Shown: positions 47,428-57,819 of the stretch, in pieces
Numbering within the stretch: the first letter of the stretch is position 1
How the letters are laid out: each line of letters starts with the position of its first letter
Origin: Bryum argenteum
Taxonomy: Eukaryota; Streptophyta; Bryopsida; Bryales; Bryaceae
NCBI GenBank assembly: GCA_037043015.1
Contig: CM073331.1
Coordinates: 2,873,501-2,937,500 of the forward strand
Direction of reading: 5' to 3'
Length of the DNA stretch: 64,000 nucleotides
Notes under the pieces: generated by a model
Told to the model about the DNA's origin: nothing
Databases searched by the model: none
Seen by the model: the letters and a program-made list of their open reading frames with translations, nothing else
Program-made: the position numbers and the translations under genes

Positions 47428-47745
47428 TCAATTGTCATATGGGCGTATGCGTGAAAAGTCGAGGCTGATGAGGTATTCGTAGTTCTGAGTTGTTCTTAAC
47501 ACCAAGCGGTATGTATAGTGAAATATACGGGTAATTACGACGGTAGAATTCGGACTTGGAAATTGCGAGTCCGGGAATTCTCGCAACCACTGCACATTGA
47601 GCCTGTTCAACCAGAAAGTGGGCACTGTTTCAAGCTGAAACGAGTAGTGCTGATTGCCGATGACCTCAATTGTCTCCTCGCGGTGGCGGCCTCCATATAC
47701 ACTGTAATCCTCCTGCCGCGAAAGCCACTCTGTAATGTATCTCAT
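47428..47745 (-). CDS. A-family protein A3 (unknown)
   Basis: Unknown protein, paralogue of A4 (54996-55307). The open frame extends upstream to 47793 but has no ATG there; the position where A1 and A2 have ATG reads GTGAAATTT after TTGATAG. The first in-frame ATG (47745) gives MRYITEWLSRQEDYSVYGG, a likely helix, then IEVIGNQHYSFQLETVP and YRLVLRTTQNYEYLISLDFS, probable beta strands. 106 codons including the stop. Alternatively TTGATAG|GTG is an acceptor and the start lies in an upstream exon. Compared with A4, the only length difference is an in-frame two-codon indel, which supports coding. The 3' flank has ATAAAACATCTGAGACC, as in A2. Confidence 0.55.
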   Translation of the reverse strand: MRYITEWLSRQEDYSVYGGRHREETIEVIGNQHYSFQLETVPTFWLNRLNVQWLREFPDSQFPSPNSTVVITRIFHYTYRLVLRTTQNYEYLISLDFSRIRPYDN

Positions 47746-48829
47746 CACCCTGTCGACATGGCTGTCCTGAGCCCACGGCTCCCGAAATTTCACCTATCAA
47801 TTAATGGTGCTCACAGAACACTCCCATTAATCAATGTAAGACAACGACCATGATCACCATCTCAACCATTATTATCTTCAATACGATATCTCCACGGCGA
47901 GAAGCTTCACCACGGACATTAGATATAATTGTAGAATTTCTCACCAGACGATGGAGCACAACCGTTACGGTCGACATCTCCTGACCTAGTGAATTTACAT
48001 AATTATACTTGTAGATTAAATATACTTGTACGATCTCTCACCATCTGATGGAGCACAAAGGTCGAGCTCATTCTCCTGACCTCGTGAATGTGAATACTGT
48101 CGACCGCACAAAAAGGTTTTAGTACTGATGAACAAGATGCAAGTAATCTGAAAATGACAACAACTAGTGAAAACTGAGAGCAAGTCGATCAACTGGAAAC
48201 TGATCTCAATTCACCAAGCTCTCTTTTCACCTCCATATCCAGTAACTGAGGAACTTTTTTCCAGACGGCGAGAAACATCAGTGAGGAGAGAACGAATCTG
48301 TAGGACCAGCTCAGTAAAACTCTTACTAGAACCTGTACCGATTAGGTTCACGTCCCGCCTAAAGCATCGAAATCCGCCGCCTCGTGAGTCCCCCTGCCTC
48401 GTGAATGGCTGATATCGAAAACGGCATCGAAAACGGCAGCAGAATGTGACATCAAATTTGAATCACTCGACTGGAGGCGCACTTTGACCTACTAGCTCTG
48501 CATTGATTTGCTAATGAAACTAATGGAGAATACCATTCTTCCAGGACCCATCATGACGGCGAAAAATAACACCTCCTCCACAACGATGCCAATATCAGAA
48601 ACTACAGCACTTTACTTACATACATGCACAATTGAAATCCGCCGCCAGCCTAGTACGTTCATAAGCCAATCGTCAATCCATAAGCAGGACGAAGTCGCGA
48701 TTGGAAGAAGTAGCCACAATGGACGAAGCTGCCATTGATCTGTAGTTCGACATTAATTTCTGAAATCGATCGAGTGGAGAGTAACTCAAATGTAATCATC
48801 GAGCAGTATTTTATATACACCTCGAGCCG

Positions 48830-48990
48830 CGTGGATGAACTGGGTGAACTGAGGTGGATGAAACAGTTGAACAGAAGTGGATGAACTGGATGAACTGGGT
48901 GAGTTTGATAAAATGGTTGAACAGATGTGAATGAAGTTGTTGGATGAACTGAGTGGATGAACTGGATGAGCCTAGGTGGATGAACTGAAT
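48830..48990. repeat. GGATGAACTGA short tandem repeat
   Basis: Degenerate 10-12 bp units of GTGGATGAACTG repeat about ten times at the far end of the A3 leader. The paralogous array at 56400-56515 is shorter, so it varies in copy number. Confidence 0.7.
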
Positions 48991-49299
48991 GTGTATGTTG
49001 AAGTGATTGATCTATCCATCGATTAGAATGGTGCGCAAAATAAAGACATGAGCTCTAATTGCTTCTCTACATGATCCGTTAACCCCTAATTATCCTCAAA
49101 ACAGAAAATACTTTTTTGCAATTACTTATTAGTACAAATTAACCCAATCATAGAATACACTCAACAATCACACATGTAGACCATTGCACCTTTACGGTAC
49201 ATAGAGAAGTCATTAGCTTTATACAATAAGAAACAAAGACTATGACATTCAATAATATAATTAATACACATCATTATTTTCACCTTCTTTGCTTTTCTT

Positions 49300-49720
49300 G
49301 TGCACTTTGTTACTTCTTACATGGTATCAGAGCATGGTTTCATTTTTCTTTGATTGTGATTATCAAAACACATTAAAATGTGCTTCCTTCAAAGCCTTGC
49401 AGGGGTATGCTCGAGTGAAGACGTGTAACGTATTTTACTTATTTATTAATGAATAATTTGAAAAACAAGAAACATAAACTCCTCTTCGGCATATTAATGA
49501 GGCCTTCAACCAAGCATTCAAAGAACAACAAACAAACAAAAAATACTCAACTCTTTAAAGAACAATTCTTATCATCTCACCAATTTGTCAAACTATATAG
49601 TCATTTCTAAGCTATTATGGCTTCTAGTACACCATCTCCAGCTTAGCATATTCCACCTCTTACTGTCAATAATCATACATCTTAGAGTATAAAATTTGGA
49701 GATGCTCCTCATACGTTCCA
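49300..49720 (+). mobile_element. Copia leader remnant (PBS and degraded gag start)
   Basis: TGGTATCAGAGC at 49322-49333 is a Copia primer-binding site. About 290 bp later ATGGCTTCTAGTACACC begins a gag-like frame with stops (MASSTPSPA-stop). A matching degraded copy lies at 56830-57165 in the second block. A full LTR pair was not found. Confidence 0.6.
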
Positions 49721-49737
49721 AATTAGTAGGTCAATGC

Positions 49738-50781
49738 AGAATGCAATTCTCAGACATTTTTGCAGAGGCAGAATGGAATTCATGTGCAGGTGAATGCAGA
49801 GCACGTAAAGTCCAATTGTGTCTCGAGTCGATCGGTTCCACTTCCGATTTATTTTCTGCTGCCAAATTTCAAATCAGGGCGGGGTGTTTCACGAGGCACG
49901 GACATTTCGATGCAGCACGTGGTACATGGAACCAATCTGGTCCAGTTTCTAGTATTAAGCGTTTCTCCGGCGTGGTTAAATTTCTGTTTCTCGTCGTTTC
50001 GATTGAGGTCCGTGAGTTGATGCTGGATGTGGAGGTGAAATGTGAGATTTGTAAATGTAGTTGCGAACTACTCCATCGATTTGTTCTGAGTGTTCAGTAG
50101 TTGTTGCCATTTTCAGATCACTAACGACCTGTTTATTGACCTGTTTATTGGTATCCGCAGACCGCAGCTTTACTTGAGGTCGATAATACGTCCATTCGCT
50201 CGGCCGGACAATCTTGTTTCTGAAACTAGATCGCTGCTATTACTGGTGAGATTTCCTTCCATCTAATGTACTAGTCTTTCTTGGGAATTAAACTTCTGGC
50301 CGTGTCGAACGGAGATCGTGAGCTGAAATGATGTTTTCCCAATCTGGTTTGTAGTTGCTGTACGAGATTCTCTGCCCGTCTCCTACACAGTACGTGAGTT
50401 GATGTGTGTACTACAGAGTTGAGAGCACGGTGACTCCAACTACAGTCACGATTCTAGCCGATCGGTTTTCAGGTGTTGCCATGCACATATGTAACATTAA
50501 ATTCCGTTTAATAACCTGGTCATTTGAATCCGCAGCTTGATTGGTTGCTAAAATTTCCCGTCTCAACGAAGCCGGAGAATCTCGTTTTTTCAGGAACGGA
50601 ACGACTGCGCTTTCTGGTATAGTTGTGTACTTTCTGGTGTTGTAGCCTTCGAAGTAGTATTGTTGTTTCGCCTGGAGTCCATAAGTTGTTGTTTTTGTGT
50701 CCGGATAGATACTTGTCACGGTTGCCATTGTGCACGATTGGATTGATGAGGGAGTTCTGTGTGCAGAGTTCATAGCTCAGA
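49738..50781 (+). promoter_or_regulatory. A2 leader/promoter, inverted copy of the A1 leader
   Basis: Near-identical to the reverse complement of 29301-30330. It contains acceptor-like TTTTCAG, ATCCGCAG and TGTGCAG sites and donor-like TACTG|GTGAG, suggesting a multi-exon 5' UTR ending at TGTGCAG before AGTTCATAGCTCAGAATGG. It abuts the Copia remnant on the left. A weaker relative precedes PLATZ1. Confidence 0.65.
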
Positions 50782-51219
50782 ATGGCGCAATCCCGAGTGT
50801 TCGAGGTGCTGTCATTCCTTGACGACTGGCTCGATCGGCATTTGCCGAGTAACGCCCAAGACGACGCCGTGTCGCCTAGGGAGTTTATCCCGTATGAGCA
50901 GATTTCTCTGGAATCCGTTCGGCAGAGGCTCCGGGAATACCGACAGAGGCCCATGGATCCTCCCCCAAACCTGCAAAGTCCGCTGCACTATCAATGCGTG
51001 AAGTCTATCAACAAACGGCCTTACTTTCTGCAGCTTCAGAAAAGGCCCGGCGATTTTGTCGTACTTAACTTCACTGCTATGTGTCTGCTCAATCTGAACC
51101 AGCGAGACACCATGAGAAAGAATGCTACCTATTCTCATCAGTCCTTCTCCTACTACGGGTTCCTTAAATTTACTAAGGATCGCCAGTATGTCATCAGCCT
51201 CCAGATCAGACTCCAATGA
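50782..51219 (+). CDS. A-family protein A2 (unknown)
   Basis: 145 aa, start MAQSRVFEVLSFLDDWLDRH, a strongly amphipathic helix; DDAVSP at 27-32 as in A1; then a charged RQRLREYRQR stretch and SPLHYQ, NKRPYFLQLQKRPGDF and RQYVISLQ, aligning with the same blocks in A1, A3 and A4. No known domain, signal peptide or membrane segment. The ATG follows an acceptor-like TGTGCAG by 17 bases, the same layout as A1. Downstream the sequence ATAATGAAACATCTGAGAC is shared with the A3, A4 and PLATZ2 3' ends and looks like a poly(A) region. Fold suggestion: one helix packed on a small sheet; this is inference. Confidence 0.6.
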   Translation: MAQSRVFEVLSFLDDWLDRHLPSNAQDDAVSPREFIPYEQISLESVRQRLREYRQRPMDPPPNLQSPLHYQCVKSINKRPYFLQLQKRPGDFVVLNFTAMCLLNLNQRDTMRKNATYSHQSFSYYGFLKFTKDRQYVISLQIRLQ

Positions 51220-51290
51220 TCGACCTAGGTCCGATATTCTTCTCGCACTTTTCGAGACCCAATCGTTCCCGTACCCAGCAGTTCAGATTT

Positions 51291-51408
51291 ATGAGACATT
51301 TGTGTTTTACTGTATATTACTTTCATTGTTAAGCGCCCTATACCATGTGGGGTTGTTACTGTAGCCTTGATTCAGTTTTATGTGGAATTTGATCATGATG
51401 TAAACTAT
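51291..51408 (+). repeat. A2 3'-UTR segment, first copy of a direct repeat
   Basis: GAGACATTTGTGTTTTACTG through CATGATGTAAACTA is repeated at 51811-51936, 520 bp downstream, with small indels. The second copy lacks the ATGAAACATC end. Confidence 0.75.
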
Positions 51409-51810
51409 CTCCATCTGGGGTATAATGAAACATCTGAGACTGAATTAAGTGTCGACATGCATAATTATGTTGATAATGTAATGTGCTAGGTGCAGTCATT
51501 GTAGTACTATGACTTGATCACGAAGAACGAACTGTACTTCTATCAATATTCTTCGTACAAAACACACTTTGAACAGAATTCTTTTAGCAACCATTTGACT
51601 CAGGTTGCAAAGAAGGTCTGAACATTTTGCATAATCATTCTTTCCGTCACCGACAGGCACCATGTTTATTGAACTTGTCCAATTTTTTGTCTCAATTTAG
51701 GGAAATGAGGTTTCCTCGAAAACAAGCATGCCTATTTTCATGTTCAACTAATCATGCCATCTCTCATAATTAGACACTCACCATTCTAAGCATTCATGAC
51801 CTAACTAGTA

Positions 51811-51936
51811 CTTTGTGAGACATTTGTGTTTTACTGTATATTACTTTGTGAAGCGCCCTATTAATACCATGTGGGGTTGTTACTGTACATAGCATTGATT
51901 CAGTTTTATGTGGAATTCGATCATGATGTAAACTAA
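51811..51936 (+). repeat. A2 3'-UTR segment, second copy
   Basis: Second copy of the 51291-51408 sequence. No A-family coding sequence accompanies it. Confidence 0.75.
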
Positions 51937-53469
51937 TTTGTATTTCATGTAACCAGCTTTTTGGTTACTCTCAGATGTGGTCCTCTCTTTTTATATTTAT
52001 GAAGTAATAAAATATCTACAATCAAGTTAGGCAACCTTATTATTGAACGGGTATGGTTCAGTCAGATAATGTATATGAATTATTAGAAGAACGATTGTGT
52101 AAAATTTGGAGCTCACTAATCTTAATGTTTGAAGTATGTGGACGAGATCCATTTGTAGTTTTCATTTTCAACTTTGCTTTTAATATCAGATTGTTGCTCA
52201 GCTCCTATGCCCATTGGAGGTGAATTTTTGATATTAGGATTCATCGATGGATCTCAAAATTTTGTCACCATGGGATAGTATGGATGTTGTTCAGTAAGCA
52301 TTTTTGTGATTGTTACCTCTTCCATTCTAAAGTAAGTATCTCGTATGAAGGAAAGCTGTGGTATAGGCACCCTCAAAAAGTTAGATAACGTGGGCACATG
52401 TGCGTTATGCATGTATCATGTCTTTTGAAGAATTATGAAGTAAATTGTGTCTTCTTGGAATGAAAATAAAAATCTTGAACAATGAAATGATAACCATGTG
52501 TTTTCTTGGAATCGAGCAAATGTGAAGTGGACCAACGTGTGAATTCTAACAATTTCTTAAGTACTAGATTTGATTTGTGCATATGGAAATAAATAATGAT
52601 GTTTGTGTACTTGAAGTAGACCCTATTACATTTAAACACACATTCTCTTGACGAGAATGTGTCAACGAATCAATCGCTGAAATCAAATAATCATTAGTTG
52701 ATTTTTATTGTAATAATTTCACACTCATCAAGTGAATTATGAATCAATAGCATGCATTGTATCAACTTATACAAAATCCAACCCAACAAATTTTGTCAAA
52801 AGCAAAGTGTAAGTAAAGAAAATATAGAGCTCTATTTTATCTTTGGGTTTCCTTTCAAAATCATCAAATTCAACATACATGTGGAATGTTTAAGGGTATC
52901 TGTGAATATTTGTTTAAATTTGTTTCAACAATATTGCTTCTCATATTGACCACCCTTCACCTATATCGCCTTGATTTCTCTATTGATGTGAACGGCATTT
53001 TGAATGGATGTGTTGAACTATTACCTTATTGAGATATTTTTGTGTTTAGATATATGTTGGAAATTATGTAAATGGTAAGGATGAATTTGTGTCTATCTTT
53101 GTCAATTAGGTAAAAATACATTCAATGAAGGTAATTTTGACCCGTAATTATCCATCATGGATAAAGAGGGTGATATTATAAAGACAAAATGATATTACGA
53201 TTGCTCCATGATAGAATTTTCTGGACAAAACATAACAAAATAATAATACCTTCAGTTGACAATAAGAATTTGAGCATGGCAAAATAGCGTTCGAAATACC
53301 ATCGTTTAAGGTCAGAAGGAAACGGATCTTTAACGATTCATGTCCAGAAGCGGCTAGTGGTATTCCCGATCATAGCCACTGAATCGATCGATCCATCAGT
53401 CATTTCACATGCCTCAGTCCATTCAAGCGCCAAGTTGGGATGTGTGCATAAATACTACTCGGTCCTTCC
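51937..53469. other. AT-rich spacer
   Basis: No gene supported. Short frames (for example 52752-52949) are AT-driven. Confidence 0.45.
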
Positions 53470-54158
53470 TTTGAATCACACTTCAATTCGGTCCAGTTTC
53501 TAGTAGACATGATCTCTCCTATCGAGTCTCGAACTTTCTCGCGCTCGTGAGTCGGAGATGAAAAAAAAAGCCTGCGGAATCCAGTTGAGTTTCTAGGCGA
53601 CTCGATTGTTCCTAGTTGTCAGTAATTATTGACATTTTCAGATCACTCTCATTTTGTTCCTTGGCATTTCAATCTTTCTGGTTGTCAACAGTACGCGATC
53701 TAGGCAGTGTTGTTTCAATGGTGAAGATTCTCCCAGTCTGGTATGGAGTTACAAGAAATTAGAGAGCTCATTGAGACCTCTAGTCGATCTGCTTCCTGTA
53801 CTGTTCAGTGGTAATTGTCAATACATCAATAGAAACTCAACTCGTTCGTTATTGTCCGCAGCTTCATTGGCAGTCGCGTCCACGCAGCCGGGACAAGTGA
53901 TTAAAGTAGTGTTGTTAGTACTTTCTGGTTAGTATTCCTTGGAGTCTGGGCATTCAAGTCACTACGATGAAGATTCCTGTCGGCATGATCAATTCCAGAA
54001 GTTAGTGTGGAGTTCGTACTAAGTAGATCGGTGATAGAGGACAGGTGAGTCAAGTTCATTTTTCTGTCAGTCGGTTCTTTGCATTCATTTACTGTAGACA
54101 TTTTGCAGACCGAGCGCGACTAGGCAGCGGGCGGAATCACCAGGCGAGGGGAGTCATC
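53470..54158 (+). promoter_or_regulatory. PLATZ1 leader, related to the A-family leaders
   Basis: Shares ordered blocks with the A2 leader: GGTCCAGTTTCTAGTA, CATTTTCAGATCACT, TCCGCAGCTT followed by ATTGG, then ACTTTCTGGTT and CTTGGAGT. An acceptor-like TTTTGCAG|ACCGAG precedes the start, as before PLATZ2. Confidence 0.5.
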
Positions 54159-54542
54159 ATGTCCGCACGCGCTCTTGCAGCCGATGCTGTACCTCCTGCA
54201 GCCGATGCTGTACCAGAGCCTGAAGTTTGGGCTATTCTTGATGCTTTAACAAAAGCAAAATATTACAATGAAAGGACTTCTCGTTGCAAGCAATGCCAGG
54301 CTCCAAGTAATTGCATGCGCAATTTCTGTGTGCCATGCAAAGTGGGAGGATTGTGTGACAAGAAATTTGACGATGGCGCTCCTCATCACGATCACGACCG
54401 TCTCCAAGTTTACAAGATCAACGGCCGGTTGTGTGTGAAAAAGCCAGATCTGTCGGAAATTCTTGGCATCAATACCCCATATATGTATGAAATTGACTCC
54501 GACGTGGGGATTGTTTACTCCTTGCGATCGATGTGTCGGTAA
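54159..54542 (+). CDS. PLATZ-like zinc-binding protein, C-terminally truncated (PLATZ1)
   Basis: 127 aa from the ATG at 54159 (MSARALAADAVPPAADAVPE; the ADAVP unit is a 21-bp DNA duplication). The PLATZ N-terminal zinc half is clear: CKQCQAPSNCMRNFCVPCK, GLCDKKFDDG, HHDHDRLQVYKING, followed by KPDLSEILGI and MYEIDSDVGIVYSL, which align with the family blocks ending YxINSAxVVFL. The second Cys pair set (CEGC and CSIEC in PLATZ2) is absent. The frame ends RSMCR-stop; a donor-like TCG|GTAAAC at the stop suggests a lost last exon. Seventy bases later the second copy of the 2.6-kb block begins, so the gene was probably cut by that duplication. Likely inactive or a small one-finger form. Confidence 0.65.
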   Translation: MSARALAADAVPPAADAVPEPEVWAILDALTKAKYYNERTSRCKQCQAPSNCMRNFCVPCKVGGLCDKKFDDGAPHHDHDRLQVYKINGRLCVKKPDLSEILGINTPYMYEIDSDVGIVYSLRSMCR

Positions 54543-54995
54543 ACATCACGCCCTTGGAATCCCCATTCCAGGAAACTGGGACACTGGAGATAGAGTTTTT
54601 TCTCGAAGTACATGACAACCCTGGCTACAAGGTCTTTCACAGGTAAAGACAGATTCTACTACTCCATTTCATTCCCATACTCAAGTCAAAATGTCGTAAG
54701 GACTGCAAGCTGTGCACAACATTTTATAAAAAGAATGCGTAGATCAATCTTCTCATTGATGCAAAGTCCGGTCTCAGATGTTTTATCATAATTCGAGAGA
54801 ATGCACTTTACATCAGGGTCCTCTAGAGTCACATGGAACTCATTGTCTCATTCTATGAATCACCATGAAAATTTTCATGGCACCTCACTGGTGGTCCCAC
54901 AAGTGAAACTACAAAAATATAACAGAGCGTCTCTAAAATCTGAGTCGCTGCCATATGGATACAACTGATTGCCGGAGAATAACAAAAAAAAGTGT

Positions 54996-55307
54996 TCAGT
55001 AGTCATATGCGCGTATGCGTGAAAAGTCCAGGCTGATGAGGTATTCGTAGTCCTGAGTTGTTCTTAACACCAAGCGGTATGTATTGCGATATATACGGGT
55101 ATTTAAGACGGTAGAATTCGGAAATTGCGGGTCCGGGACTGCTCGCAACCACTGCACATTGAGCCTGTGCAACCAGAAGATGGGCACTGTTTCAAGCTGA
55201 AACAAGTAGGTGCGATTGCCGATGACCACAATTGTCTCCTCGCGGCGGCGGCCTCCATATACATTGTAATCCTCCTGCCGCGAAAGCCACTCTGTAATGT
55301 ATCTCAT
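54996..55307 (-). CDS. A-family protein A4 (unknown)
   Basis: Close paralogue of A3: MRYITEWLSRQEDYNVYGG, IVVIGNRTYLFQLETVP, YRLVLRTTQDYEYLISLDFS. First in-frame ATG at 55307; the frame is open back to 55355 without an ATG, exactly as in A3. 104 codons including the stop. Substitutions against A3 cluster in the middle (WLRAVPDPQF against WLREFPDSQF) with one in-frame two-codon gap, while the final YEYLISLDFSRIR is kept. The leader and 3' flank are duplicated with it. Confidence 0.55.
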   Translation of the reverse strand: MRYITEWLSRQEDYNVYGGRRREETIVVIGNRTYLFQLETVPIFWLHRLNVQWLRAVPDPQFPNSTVLNTRIYRNTYRLVLRTTQDYEYLISLDFSRIRAYDY

Positions 55308-56399
55308 CACCCTGTCGACATGGCTGTCCTGAGCCCACGGCTCCCGATATCTCACCTATCAATGGTGCTCACAGAACACTCCCATTAATCAACGTAAGAC
55401 AGCGACCATGATCACCAACTCATCCATTAACACCTTCAACCACGATATTTTCACGGCGAGAAGCTTCAGCACGGACATTAGATATAATTGTAGAATTTCT
55501 CACCAGACGATGGAGCACAACCGTTACGGTCGACAGCATCTCCTGACCTAGTGAATTTACATATACTTGAAGATTAAATATACTTAGTTGTAGGATCTCT
55601 CACCAAATGATGGAGCACAAAGGTCGAACTCATTCTCCTGACCTCGTGAATGTGAATACTGTCGGCCGCACAAAAAGGTTTTACTACTGATCATGAACAA
55701 GATGCAAGTAATCTGAAAATGACAACAACTAGTGTGAACTGAGAGCAAGTCGATCAACTGGAAACTGATCTCCATTCACCAAGCTCTCTTTTTATCTCCA
55801 TATCCAGTAACTCAGAAACTTTTTTTCCAAACGGCGGGAAACATCAGGAGAGAATGAATCTGTAGGCCCAGCTCAGTGAAACTCTTACTAGAAACTGTAC
55901 CGATTTGGTTCCACGTCCCGCCTAGAGCATCGAACTCCGCCGCCTGGTGAGTCCCCCTGCCTCGTAAATGGCTGATATAAAAAATGGCAGCAGAATGTGA
56001 CATCAAATTTGAATCACTCGACAGGAGTCGCAATTTGACCTTCTAACTCTGCACTGGTCTGCTAATGAAACTACTGGAGAATTCGATTCTGCCAGGACCC
56101 ATCATGACGGAGGACCCATCATGACGGCGATAAACAACACCTCAGAAACGACGATGCCAATATCCGAATCTACCTGTAGCACTTTACTTACACATACTAC
56201 ATGCACAATTGAAATCTGCCGCCAGCGTAGTACGTTTATGCCAATCGTCGATCCACAAGCAGGACGAGGTCGCGATTGGAAGAAGTAGCCACAATGGACG
56301 AAGCTGCAATTGATCTGTAATTCGACATTAATTTCTGAAATCGATCGAGTGGAGAGTAACTCAAATGTAATCATCGAGCAGTATTTATTTACACCTCGA

Positions 56400-56515
56400 G
56401 CCGCGTGGATGAACTGGGCGAACAGAGGTGGATGAAATGGTTGAACGGAGGTGGATGAACTGAGTGGATGAACTGAGTGGATGAATTGGATGAGCTTAGG
56501 TGGATGTACTGCATG
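56400..56515. repeat. GGATGAACTGA short tandem repeat, second array
   Basis: Shorter version of the 48830-48990 array in the A4 leader. Confidence 0.65.
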
Positions 56516-57296
56516 TGTATTTTGAAGTGATTGATCTATCCATCGATTAGAAGACATGATTGAGCTCAGATTGCTTCTCTTAGTTCTCTACATGATCGTT
56601 AACCCCTAATTATCCTCAAACCAAAAGATACTTTCTTGCAATTACTTATTAGTACAAATTAACTTAATGAGAGAATAGACGAGTTCATGAATCACCCCTG
56701 TAGACTATTCCACCATTACGTTACATAGAGAAGACATAGAGAAGTCATCTGCTTTATGGAATAAGAACAATGACTATGACATTCAATAATATAATTAATA
56801 CACATCACTTCACCTTCTTGGTCTTTCTCGTTGCATGGTATAAAGCATGATTTCGTATAACCCATTTAAATGTGCTTCCCTCAAAACCTCAAAGGGGAAT
56901 GCTCAAGGGGAATGCTCAAGTAAAAACGTTTTTGACTTGTTTATAAGTGAATCTCAATGGAAAGAAACAGAAACTCCTCCTCGGCATATATATCAGGCAT
57001 TCAAAGAACACCACACAAACTAGCCTGATGAAATAAATAATCAATTCTTTAGAGAACAATTCTCATGATCTCACCAATTCGTCAGAGTATATAGTCACTT
57101 TCTAAGCTATTATGGCTTCTAGTTCACCCTCTCCAGCTTACCATATTCCTCACACATTCCAAATTATGGGACGTAGTTGATGGAAGTACTGATGCTCGAG
57201 ATAAGTAACCAACACGGCGATGAGTAGCCTCTGAGTGTGATTGAAGGAGGGCATGTCTGGCTCGGGAAGCGGAAACAAGATTTCAGTCCAACCTCG

Positions 57297-57605
57297 ATGG
57301 CAGTGGATGAACATCGCCATGTCTCTGAATCTCAATCTGAATCACAAGGTACTTGCTCTATTGTTCCGATCGTGCATTTTCCGATCGTACATTTTGTTAA
57401 AGTGCGTTTTCATTGTAACAATGGCTCTTATGTGCTTGTTTTCCTCTCATTTCTGAAAGAATTTCGACATGCACGTGCTTAAGTGAATTGAGGCTTGATG
57501 ACAAATCATGTCTAGGTGTTCCATTTACTAGAATTGAAGGGGATGGATTCTAAGAAGTCTGCGAGACGGAAGGGTCATCCAGACAACAAGGCTGCAGCTT
57601 TGTTC
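57297..57605 (+). CDS. Gene C, first two coding exons (unknown protein, partial)
   Basis: Exon 1 (57297-57348) encodes MAVDEHRHVSESQSESQ. Exon 2 (57532-57605) follows an AG and continues in frame to ELKGMDSKKSARRKG, then HPDNKAAALF, with a GTAAGTG donor. A broken copy at 43020-43400 conserves the exon 1 frame, which supports it over the alternative MSGSGSG frame. Later exons run into the gap at 57820; candidates after the gap are a frame ending NYDLYTNFERKLL (to 58011) and an exon AFTEAGPIIENDQMQTLK with a GTAAGT donor (about 58336-58391), but I cannot join them. No known domain; the visible part is basic and probably disordered. Confidence 0.5.
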
Positions 57606-57819
57606 GTAAGTGTCATTCGATGCATGGAATCACGATGATAGTTTTGTGATCGTCCGATCGAACTTGCTCACTTCTTTTAACATTTTGCAACACTTGAGAT
57701 TTGTTCCATGTGATACTAAAATTGCTCCACTTTCTGGTTTAAGTGGATCCTCCTCTCGGTTGCCTGGGAAAGGGTACTACATGTCACCCACTGTTTGTGT
57801 TTCTGCTTAGGTTTGTTTG

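Larger units (their letters stand above)
47070..49720. repeat. Duplicated 2.6-kb block, copy 1 (contains A3)
   Basis: Directly repeated at 54615-57165. Both start GCTACAAGGTCTTTCACAGG and run through the A3/A4 gene, its leader, a GGATGAACTGA minisatellite and a Copia leader remnant, ending near TTCCAAATTA. Similarity is roughly 90% by eye. Confidence 0.85.
54615..57165. repeat. Duplicated 2.6-kb block, copy 2 (contains A4)
   Basis: Second copy of 47070-49720 in the same orientation. Its left end lies just after PLATZ1 and its right end just before gene C. Confidence 0.85.

Noticed and set aside
50782..51219. Idea that A-family proteins are cystatins
   Set aside because: A helix followed by strands fits loosely, but the cystatin QxVxG loop and other signatures are absent.
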